NCBI GenBank assembly: GCA_902788275.1
Contig: CADAJV010000001.1
Coordinates: forward strand, 61,465 to 125,464
Origin: an uncultured Bacteroidales bacterium
GTDB taxonomy: Bacteria > Bacteroidota > Bacteroidia > Bacteroidales > Bacteroidaceae
Direction: 5' to 3'
DNA length: 64,000 bases
In this document: piece by piece, positions 56,772-64,000 of the stretch
Layout: each line of letters opens with the position of its first letter
Position numbering within the stretch: the first letter of the stretch is position 1
Translations under genes and position numbers: made by a program
Notes under the pieces: generated by a model
Told to the model about the DNA's origin: nothing
The model's database searches: none
What the model saw: only the letters and a program-made list of their open reading frames with translations

Positions 56772-58322
56772 ATGCCTTCCAAAACCAATAGCCGCACTGC
56801 GGCCCCCGATCAACTGCTTACTCACATGCCGCCGCAGGCCCTTGAGATGGAGCGTTCCGTGTTAGGCTCGCTCATGGTTGACCGTGCGGGCTACGACATA
56901 GTGACCGACATACTCAGTCCCGATAGTTTCTACGACAAGAAACATCAGCTTATCTATGCAGCCATCCGTGACCTGGCTGCCGAAGACAAACCTTTTGACG
57001 CCATCTCCGTCAAGGCCCAGCTGGAGAAGAACGGCACCTTCAATGATGCCGGTCAGATGGTGTACTTGGCCGACCTGGTGCGCGAGGCCACCGGCTCTGC
57101 CGGCATTCGCTACCATGCTGAGGTGATTGCCGAGAAGTATATCAAGCGGCAGCTCATCACAGCCTCCAGTGAGATGCAGACGCAGGCCTTCGATGAGACC
57201 ATTGACTCGCAGGAGCTGCTCAACAGCGCCCAGCAGAGCCTCTATAGGATAAGCCAGGACAGCCAGCACAAGGACTTCACCCAGATCAATCCCGTGGTGG
57301 ACAGGGTGTACAAATCCATTGAGGACGCTGCCAAGCTCAAGGGCGGCCTGAGTGGTGTGCCCACACTGTTCCATAAGATAGACGATATCACTAGTGGTTG
57401 GCAAAACTCCGACCTCATCATCATTGCCGCCCGCCCCGCTATGGGCAAGACGGCCTTCGCCTTGTCTATGGCTCGCAACATTGCCGTCAGTCAGCGGCTG
57501 CCCATGGCTTTCTTTAGCCTTGAGATGAGCAACGACCAGTTGGTTAAGAGATTGGTATCAAATGTCTGCGAGATAGCTGCCGACAAGCTGCGCAGCGGCG
57601 ACCTCAAGCCCTACGAGTGGACACAGCTCGACTCCAAGATTACTGAGCTCAAGGATGCTCCGCTCTTCATTGATGACACTTCGTCGCTCTCTATCTTTGA
57701 GTTACGCACCAAGGCCCGCCGCCTTGTGGCCGAGCATGGCGTGAAGATAATAATGATTGACTACCTCCAGCTGATGACCGCCTCCGGCTCAGGCATCAAG
57801 TTTGGCAACCGTCAGGAGGAGGTGTCCACCATCAGCCGCAACCTCAAGGCCCTGGCCAAGGAGCTTGATGTGCCCATCATTGCCCTGTCGCAGGTTAACC
57901 GCGAGGTGACCAAGCGCGAGGGCGAGGAAGCCAAGCGCCCGCAACTGAGCGACCTCCGTGAGTCGGGTGCCATAGAGCAGGATGCCGATATCGTATGCTT
58001 CCTCCACCGCCCCGAGTACTACAAGATTTATCAGTCGAACGACAATACTCAAGACTATCGCGGCAAGGCCGAGTTTATCATTGCCAAGCATCGTAACGGT
58101 GCCCTCGATATTGTCCAGCTTAAGTTTAAGCCCGAGTTTACTCGCTTTATGAACCTTGATGACTACAGCGTGTCGCATGGTGGTGGCTCGTTACGTAAGC
58201 AGGGCGGCGCTCCTTCTGCTCCCTCCGGCGACTTGCCTCTCGAGTTTGGCGGCGGAGCCATGCCTTTGCAGGACGCCCCTGACCCGCTGGGTGGCAATCT
58301 TGACGCCAAGGTGCCATTCTGA
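56772..58322 (+). CDS. dnaB: Replicative DNA helicase DnaB
   Basis: A 516-residue hexameric helicase. The N-terminal domain (PPQALEMERSVLGSLMVD) is followed by a RecA-like core with Walker A ARPAMGKTAFALS, MAFFSLEMSNDQLVKRL, Walker B IIMIDYLQLM and RQEEVSTISRNLKALAKEL. No intein. The C-terminus has a Gly/Pro-rich tail. Confidence 0.97.
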   Translation: MPSKTNSRTAAPDQLLTHMPPQALEMERSVLGSLMVDRAGYDIVTDILSPDSFYDKKHQLIYAAIRDLAAEDKPFDAISVKAQLEKNGTFNDAGQMVYLADLVREATGSAGIRYHAEVIAEKYIKRQLITASSEMQTQAFDETIDSQELLNSAQQSLYRISQDSQHKDFTQINPVVDRVYKSIEDAAKLKGGLSGVPTLFHKIDDITSGWQNSDLIIIAARPAMGKTAFALSMARNIAVSQRLPMAFFSLEMSNDQLVKRLVSNVCEIAADKLRSGDLKPYEWTQLDSKITELKDAPLFIDDTSSLSIFELRTKARRLVAEHGVKIIMIDYLQLMTASGSGIKFGNRQEEVSTISRNLKALAKELDVPIIALSQVNREVTKREGEEAKRPQLSDLRESGAIEQDADIVCFLHRPEYYKIYQSNDNTQDYRGKAEFIIAKHRNGALDIVQLKFKPEFTRFMNLDDYSVSHGGGSLRKQGGAPSAPSGDLPLEFGGGAMPLQDAPDPLGGNLDAKVPF

Positions 58323-58558
58323 AAAGTTGAGGTTTTGAGATTTAGGAGATAGAAGGAGAATAGTCATGAGTAACGGCTTAACTACTTTATCATTTTAGAT
58401 TTGAGGTTTAGCCAAGTCCGGTAAACCGTAATCAAATTTTGCAGGCATAGCAGCACGGCTGGCAACATATTGGCATGAATAATTTCTGTTTTCTAATTCC
58501 TAATTCCTAATTTCTTTGTACCTTTGCACACCAAATTTATATAATTATATAATAAAGG
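58323..58558 (+). promoter_or_regulatory. Leader of pheT with AATTCCTAATT motif and -7 box
   Basis: TTCTAATTCCTAATTCCTAA (58491-58510) is followed by TACCTTTG at 58519-58526, 33 bp before the pheT ATG. No -33 box is convincing. No T-box or attenuator was recognised in the rest. Confidence 0.45.
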
Positions 58559-61021
58559 ATGAATATTTCATATAAATGGCTGAAGGAGTATGTGGACTTT
58601 GACCTTACTCCCCAGCAGACTGCAGACGCCCTAACCTCCATAGGTCTTGAGGTGGACTCAGTCGAAGAAGTTCAGTCGGTTAAGGGCGGCCTCAAGGGCC
58701 TGGTGGTCGGCGAGGTGCTGACCTGTGAAATGCACCCTAACTCCGACCATCTCCATGTTTGTAGTGTTAATATCGGTGAGGCAGAGCCATCACAGATTGT
58801 CTGCGGTGCGCCCAATGTGGCTGCCGGTCAGAAGGTCGTTGTCGCTACCCTGGGTACTGTGCTCTATGATGGCGACCAAAGTTTCACCATCAAGCGTAGC
58901 AAGCTGCGCGGCGTGGAGAGCCTTGGCATGATATGTGCCGAGGACGAGATTGGCGTGGGCAATGACCACAGCGGCATCATAGTGCTGCCTGCCGACACCC
59001 CCGTCGGTATGCCCGCAGCAGAGTATTACCACCTGGAGAGCGACTATGTCATCGAGGTGGACATTACCCCCAACCGTGCCGATGCCTGCTCCCACTATGG
59101 AGTAGCCCGCGACCTCTATGCATGGCTCGTGCAGAACGGCCTTCAGACATCCCTTCATCGTCCCTCCGTTGACGCCTTCAAGGTTGACAACCATGATCTC
59201 GAGATTGACGTTCAGATTCGTGACCGCAAGCGCTGCCCGCGCTATGCTGCATTAAGCGTGACTGGCTGCAGGGTAGGGGAGAGCCCCGAGTGGCTTAAGC
59301 AAAAATTGAATATCATCGGCCTGCGCCCAATCAACAATATCGTTGATATTACTAACTATATCATGCACGCCTACGGTCAGCCGCTGCATTGCTTTGATGC
59401 CGACATGATCAAAGGCCGCACCATAGTGGTGGAGACACAGCCCGAGGGCACCCCCTTTGTCACACTCGATGGAGTGGAGCACAAACTCTCCAGCGAGGAC
59501 CTTGCCATCTGTAATGCCGAGGAGCCCATGTGCATTGCCGGCGTCTTTGGCGGTAAGGGTTCAGGCACCTACGACACCACCACCAACGTGCTCTTTGAGT
59601 CGGCCTACTTCAATCCTACTACCATCCGTAAGTCGGCACGCCGCCACGGTCTGAGCACCGATGCCAGTTTCCGCTTTGAGCGTGGCATCGACCCCAACGG
59701 CACCATTTACGCTCTCAAGCAGGCAGCCATCATGGCGTGTGAGCTGGCCGGCGGCAAGGTGTCGATGGAGATTAAGGATGTCTATCCCGAGCCTATCGAG
59801 GACTTCAAGGTAGAACTTAGCTATAAGTATGCACACGACCTCATTGGCAAGGAGATTCCCCACGACACCATCAAGAGCATCGTGCGCAGCCTCGAGATGA
59901 CCATCGACCACGAGACCGCCGAGGGCCTGAGTCTTACCGTGCCAGCCTACCGTGTGGATGTGCAACGACCCTGCGACGTGGTGGAGGACATCCTGCGCAT
60001 CTATGGCTACAACAACGTGGAGATTCCTTCCGCCGTCCGTTCCTCCCTCACCGTCAAGGGCGAGGTTGACCGCAGCAACAAGTTGCAGCAGCGCATCAGC
60101 GAGCAGCTAACTGCCCAGGGATTCAATGAGATAATGAACAACTCACTCACCAAGGCCGCCTATTATCAAAGTCTTGACACCTTCCCCGCCGACCACTGTG
60201 TTAAGTTGATGAATCCGCTAAGCGAAGACCTCAGCGTGATGCGTCAGACACTGCTCTTCGGAGGACTGGAGTCACTGCGCTTTAATATCAACCATAAGAG
60301 CCCCAACCTACTGATGTATGAGTTTGGCAAAGTCTATTCATACAGTGCCGACGACCGCAAGGAGGGACAGCCCCTTGCCCCCTACACTGAGGATATGCAC
60401 CTTGGCCTCTGGCTGACCGGCAAGCGAGTGGAGGGCTCGTGGGTACATGCCAACGAAGAGTACAGCTTCTATAACCTCAAGGGCTATGTGGAGAATATCT
60501 TTGCCCGTCTCGGCGTCAGTCTGGGGCAGCTCTTCTTCAAGGAATGCTGCCAGGACATCTACACCGCCGCCCTCCAGGTGGAGGATCGCAACGGCAAGGT
60601 CTATGCCACCCTCGGCATCGTCAGCCCCAAGGCCTTAAAGCTGGCTGAGCTCAAAAATCAAGTTTATTATGCCGACCTCGACTGGGAGGCCCTCATGCGC
60701 AAGAGTCGCAAGAACAAAGTCAGTTTCACCGAGATAAGCAAATATCCTGCCGTGAGCCGTGACCTAGCCCTGCTCATTGACAAGGAGATTTCCTTCCTCC
60801 AGGTGGAAGCTGTAGCTTATCAGACTGAGCGCAACCTGCTTAAGAAGATAGAGCTCTTCGATGTTTATGAGGGTAAGAACCTCCCCGCCGGCAAGAAGAG
60901 CTACGCCGTCAACTTCACCTTGCAGGACACCGAGAAGACCCTTACTGACAAGCACATTGAGCATGTCATGAGCTCACTCATTGCCAACTTCAAGCAAAAA
61001 CTTAACGCAGAGTTGCGATAA
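58559..61021 (+). CDS. pheT: Phenylalanyl-tRNA synthetase beta subunit
   Basis: The 820-residue beta subunit forms the heterotetramer with PheS. Domains in order: a tRNA-binding OB fold (EMHPNSDHLHVCSVNIG), B3/B4 editing domain, B5, the synthetase-like core (GSWVHANEEYSFYNLKGYVENIF), and a C-terminal ferredoxin-fold anticodon-binding domain (FTEISKYPAVSRDLALLID, NFTLQDTEKTLTDKHIEHVM). pheS is not adjacent. Confidence 0.97.
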   Translation: MNISYKWLKEYVDFDLTPQQTADALTSIGLEVDSVEEVQSVKGGLKGLVVGEVLTCEMHPNSDHLHVCSVNIGEAEPSQIVCGAPNVAAGQKVVVATLGTVLYDGDQSFTIKRSKLRGVESLGMICAEDEIGVGNDHSGIIVLPADTPVGMPAAEYYHLESDYVIEVDITPNRADACSHYGVARDLYAWLVQNGLQTSLHRPSVDAFKVDNHDLEIDVQIRDRKRCPRYAALSVTGCRVGESPEWLKQKLNIIGLRPINNIVDITNYIMHAYGQPLHCFDADMIKGRTIVVETQPEGTPFVTLDGVEHKLSSEDLAICNAEEPMCIAGVFGGKGSGTYDTTTNVLFESAYFNPTTIRKSARRHGLSTDASFRFERGIDPNGTIYALKQAAIMACELAGGKVSMEIKDVYPEPIEDFKVELSYKYAHDLIGKEIPHDTIKSIVRSLEMTIDHETAEGLSLTVPAYRVDVQRPCDVVEDILRIYGYNNVEIPSAVRSSLTVKGEVDRSNKLQQRISEQLTAQGFNEIMNNSLTKAAYYQSLDTFPADHCVKLMNPLSEDLSVMRQTLLFGGLESLRFNINHKSPNLLMYEFGKVYSYSADDRKEGQPLAPYTEDMHLGLWLTGKRVEGSWVHANEEYSFYNLKGYVENIFARLGVSLGQLFFKECCQDIYTAALQVEDRNGKVYATLGIVSPKALKLAELKNQVYYADLDWEALMRKSRKNKVSFTEISKYPAVSRDLALLIDKEISFLQVEAVAYQTERNLLKKIELFDVYEGKNLPAGKKSYAVNFTLQDTEKTLTDKHIEHVMSSLIANFKQKLNAELR

Positions 61022-61061
61022 TTTGTAAAATCGTAAAATAGTAAAATCGTCAAATCAAACT

Positions 61062-61796
61062 ATGGGAAGAGCATTTGAATACCGTAAGGCTGCAAAGCTT
61101 AAGAGATGGGGCCACATGGCCAAGACATTCACTCGACTGGGCAAGCAGATCGCCATTGCCGTGAAGCAGAGCGGTCCTGAGCCGGAGAACAACCCCGCGC
61201 TGCGAAGCATCATCGCCGTCTGCAAGCGCGAGAATATGCCTAAGGACAACATCGAGCGTGCCATCAAGAACGCCATGGGCAAGGACCAGAGCGACTATAA
61301 GAACATGACCTACGAGGGCTATGGTCCCCACGGCATCGCCATCTTTGTCGATACCCTTACCGACAACCCCACTCGCACCGTGGCCGATGTACGCTCAGTC
61401 TTCAATAAGTTCAGCGGCAACCTCGGCACCATGGGCAGCCTGGCTTTCCTCTTTGACCACAAGTGCGTGTTCACTTTCAAGAAGAAGGACGATATGGACA
61501 TGGATGAGTTTATCCTCGATGTCATCGACCTCGGTGTGGAGGATGAGTACGACGAAGACCCCGAGGAGGGCACTATCACCATCTACGGCGACCCCAAGAG
61601 CTACGGTGAAATCCAGAAGTACCTGGAGGAGCAGGGCTTTGAGGATGTAGGCGGCGAGTTTACCTATGTGCCCAACGACCTCAAGGCCGTCAGCGCTGAG
61701 CAGCGCGAGACCATCGACAAGATGGTTGAGAAACTCGAGGACTTTGACGACGTGCAGACCGTCTATACCAACATGGAGCCTGCCCCCGCAGAATAG
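61062..61796 (+). CDS. YebC/PmpR family regulatory protein
   Basis: A 244-residue member of the TACO1/YebC family: MGRAFEYRKAAKLKRWGHMAKTFTR, NNPALRSIIAVCKRENMPKDNIERAI, YEGYGPHGIAIFVDTLTDNPTRTVADVR. Proposed roles are transcription regulation and help with ribosome stalling at polyproline; the role here is not known. It starts 40 bp after pheT. Confidence 0.93.
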   Translation: MGRAFEYRKAAKLKRWGHMAKTFTRLGKQIAIAVKQSGPEPENNPALRSIIAVCKRENMPKDNIERAIKNAMGKDQSDYKNMTYEGYGPHGIAIFVDTLTDNPTRTVADVRSVFNKFSGNLGTMGSLAFLFDHKCVFTFKKKDDMDMDEFILDVIDLGVEDEYDEDPEEGTITIYGDPKSYGEIQKYLEEQGFEDVGGEFTYVPNDLKAVSAEQRETIDKMVEKLEDFDDVQTVYTNMEPAPAE

Positions 61797-61872
61797 CGTA
61801 TGTTATTTGAGTTTTGAGATTTGAAAGCAACTATCGTACTTTCGAACTCTCGAACTACTCGTCCTTTTCTTC

Positions 61873-63726
61873 ATGAAGCGAACATTTCCTGTTATAGGAA
61901 TGGCTTGCGCCCACTGCGCAGCCAATGTTGAGCGTACGCTTAGTCGTGTGCCGGGCGTGCGCTCAGCCTCCGTGTCGCTGGCCGGTCGCTCAGCCCTCGT
62001 TGATTACGACGAGCAGGTGGCCACCCCCACTGCCATGAAGCAGGCAGTGAGCGATGCCGGTTTCGATCTCGTGGTAGAGGAGGACCGCGATGCCGACGAA
62101 GAGGAGCGGCAAGCGCTGAAGATTCTTAAGAATAACGTAATAGTAAGCTGGGCTTTTGCCGTGTCAGTGATGGCGCTGACCATGGCAAAGTCCAGCAGTA
62201 TTATTATTGCCTGTCTTACCGGCCTGAGCATGGTAGTGTGCGGCAGCCGCTTCTATGCAAATGCCATTCGGCAGTTGCGCCATGGCGGTGCGGGTATGGA
62301 CATGCTTGTGGCCCTCTCCACCCTTGTAGCCTTCCTGGCCAGTTTCGTTGGGCAGGCAGCCTATTTCGACACTGCGGCCATTATAATAGCCTTCATGCTT
62401 ACAGGTCGCCTGCTGGAGGAGAAAGCCAAGAATGGTGCTGCCTCCAGCATACGTCAGCTGATAGGCTTGCAGCCCAAGATGGCACGCCTCATTGATGCTG
62501 ACGGCCAGGCTGTGGAGGTGCCCATAGCAGCCCTCAAGGTGGGCGACACCGTGGAGGTGAAGGCTGGTGATAAAATACCCGTTGACGGCGAGGTGGTGGA
62601 GGCTGAGAGCTTCATGACTGCCGACACCGCCTACGTTGACGAGAGCATGCTCAGCGGCGAGCCCAACCCGGTAGCCAAGCGCCAGGGCAGCACAGTCATG
62701 GCAGGCACCATACCCAGTCAGGGACGGCTCACCCTGCGTGCACTCCAGATAGGCAGCAACACCGCCTTGGCTGCCATAATCAGTCGTGTGCAAGAGGCTC
62801 AGGGCAGCAAGGCCCCCGTCCAGCGCATCGTTGACAAGGCTGCCCTCGTCTTCGTGCCCGTTGTGGGAGGGCTCAGCCTGCTCACCTTCCTGCTGTGGTG
62901 GCTTATAGGCGGCAGCGCAGCTCTGCCCCAGGCCCTCACCAGTGCCATCGCCGTGCTCGTTATAGCCTGTCCCTGCGCCATGGGACTAGCCACCCCCACC
63001 GCCCTCATGGTGGGCATAGGCCGCGCCGCTCGTCAGCAGATACTTATCAAGGACGCCGCCGCCCTCGAGCAGCTGCGCCGAGTCAGCGCCATCGTCATCG
63101 ACAAGACCGGCACCCTCACCATTCCCAATCCCAATATCGACTTTACCCGTGCCGACAGGTTGCCCCTGCAGCAGCGCGAGCACCTCAAGCCCCACGCCGC
63201 CGAGGCCGTCAGCCAGCTCCACGCCGAGGGCATAGAGCTCCACTTGATGAGTGGTGACCGCCCCGATGCCGTGGCCCACTGGGCCGCCCAGGCAGGCATC
63301 ACCCATTGGCACGCCCAGGCCCGGCCTTCCGACAAGCAGGCCCTCGTCAGCGCACTGCAGGGCGAAGGCAAGACCGTAGCCATGATAGGCGACGGCATCA
63401 ACGACACCCAGGCCCTTGCCCTGGCCGACGTCAGCATAGCCATGGGCCGCGGCACCGACGTAGCCATGGAGGCAGCCCAGCTCACCCTGATGACCGACGA
63501 CCTGCGCGCCATACCCCGGGCTGTGAGCCTCTCGCGTAGCACTGTGCGCATGATATGGCAGAACCTATTCTGGGCCTTTATATATAATATAGTGTCCATC
63601 CCCCTCGCCGCCGGAGCGCTCCACCTCGTCGGCATCCATTTCCAGATCACTCCCATGTGGGCCGCCGCCCTGATGGCCCTCTCCTCAGTCAGCGTGGTCC
63701 TCAACAGCCTGCGCCTCAGAAAGTAG
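61873..63726 (+). CDS. copA: P1B-type heavy-metal (probably Cu+) ATPase lacking most of its N-domain
   Basis: A 617-residue protein. It has an N-terminal heavy-metal domain (GMACAHCAANVE, C12/C15), membrane helices, an A-domain with DESMLSGEPNP, the CPC motif (C366, C368 in IACPCAMGLATP), the phosphorylated D410 in DKTGTLT and the hinge MIGDGIND (D507). Only 97 residues separate D410 and D507; canonical CopA has about 190. The region that should form the ATP-binding N-domain with its HP motif is reduced to a linker around LPLQQREHLKPHAAEAV. Metal specificity (CPC) points to Cu+. Confidence 0.85.
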   Translation: MKRTFPVIGMACAHCAANVERTLSRVPGVRSASVSLAGRSALVDYDEQVATPTAMKQAVSDAGFDLVVEEDRDADEEERQALKILKNNVIVSWAFAVSVMALTMAKSSSIIIACLTGLSMVVCGSRFYANAIRQLRHGGAGMDMLVALSTLVAFLASFVGQAAYFDTAAIIIAFMLTGRLLEEKAKNGAASSIRQLIGLQPKMARLIDADGQAVEVPIAALKVGDTVEVKAGDKIPVDGEVVEAESFMTADTAYVDESMLSGEPNPVAKRQGSTVMAGTIPSQGRLTLRALQIGSNTALAAIISRVQEAQGSKAPVQRIVDKAALVFVPVVGGLSLLTFLLWWLIGGSAALPQALTSAIAVLVIACPCAMGLATPTALMVGIGRAARQQILIKDAAALEQLRRVSAIVIDKTGTLTIPNPNIDFTRADRLPLQQREHLKPHAAEAVSQLHAEGIELHLMSGDRPDAVAHWAAQAGITHWHAQARPSDKQALVSALQGEGKTVAMIGDGINDTQALALADVSIAMGRGTDVAMEAAQLTLMTDDLRAIPRAVSLSRSTVRMIWQNLFWAFIYNIVSIPLAAGALHLVGIHFQITPMWAAALMALSSVSVVLNSLRLRK

Positions 63727-64000
63727 GGAGTACATACTTTTGCCAGCGACATTTTTTTAGTATTATGTCACACTTGTGGTCATAATCAGCATGCATTTTA
63801 ATAACAGGCTCTGCATAATCCTTATAAGCAAAGGCATAATACGGTATTTTGCGCAGAGCCGAGTTATTATCGCGCAGAGCCGGCAACTAATCGGCGATTA
63901 GTTTAGGCAACAATATAGCAGTTGGCACAGATTACAGTCTCTGCGAAATAGTCATGCTCTCTCTGTGCCAACATCTGTGTCATTGCCTATAAAAAAATAA
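63727..64000. other. Non-coding end of window with short repeats
   Basis: No gene is seen. GCGCAGAGCCG occurs twice (63853-63863 and 63873-63883 area), with an inverted partner GGCTCTGC near 63809. AACTAATCGGCGATTAGTTT (63885-63904) is a near-perfect hairpin. A TACTTTTG box at 63735-63742 may be a promoter reading into the repeats. Confidence 0.4.

Overview
The window looks like a chromosome segment of a Bacteroidota bacterium, most likely Bacteroidales and Prevotella-like. The evidence is promoters of the TTTG-N19/20-TAnnTTTG type in front of many genes, a tmRNA whose tag reads GENNYALAA, an Nqr sodium pump operon, a PorT-type outer-membrane protein, DUF5683 and DUF3822 proteins next to their usual partners, and large secreted proteins with C-terminal sorting-like tails.

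Layout. 1-9.8 kb is housekeeping: an ECF sigma factor with a membrane partner, a minus-strand operon parA-parB-DUF5683-lytic transglycosylase-rsh, then surE and lpxB on the plus strand. 9.8-12.9 kb is an accessory, AT-rich patch with a headless small gene, a nuclease-like protein and a repeat-containing secreted protein. 12.9-24 kb is again core: thioredoxin-fold protein, cdsA-ftsH-rsfS, tRNA-Gln, rsmD with a DUF3822 protein, a large outer-membrane barrel protein, a 56-residue ferredoxin, porT and rlmH. 24-34.9 kb holds a tRNA-Ser/tRNA-Glu/ssrA operon, a bile-acid-symporter-like carrier, thiC, nqrABCDEF and an MFS transporter. 35-43.7 kb encodes two giant secreted proteins (DUF3472 plus discoidin; CotH plus discoidin). 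After a cluster of structured repeats, tRNA-Val and tRNA-Met comes hicAB, then a type II-C CRISPR-Cas locus (tracrRNA, cas9, frameshifted cas1, cas2, 8-repeat array). 52.4-63.7 kb returns to core genes: alkD-like, OPT transporter, M20 peptidase, dnaB, pheT, a YebC-family gene and a P1B-ATPase that lacks most of its nucleotide-binding domain.

Main discovery. The CRISPR array is in two pieces 28 kb apart. The larger piece (51352-51937) ends in half a spacer that runs into 22 bp of the tmRNA 3' end and then the orphaned terminator of ssrA. The smaller piece (23833-23956, same 47-bp repeat, inverted) begins 4 bp beyond the 3' end of the intact ssrA gene. Swapping the two junctions across the shared 22 bp restores (i) a spacer of exactly 30 bp, the modal length here, between two perfect repeats and (ii) an ssrA gene followed by its own terminator. 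The simplest reading is that a spacer carrying the ssrA 3' end (a classic integrase attachment core) recombined with ssrA, inverted about 28 kb, split the array, destroyed that spacer and stripped ssrA of its terminator.

Other signals fit this locus. Each CRISPR repeat carries its own Bacteroidota promoter (GTTG-N19-TAACTTTG) pointing away from the old leader and toward cas2; after the inversion the last such promoter fires antisense into ssrA. cas1 has a 2-bp AG duplication that removes its C-terminus, so spacer acquisition is probably dead while crRNA production and Cas9 look intact.
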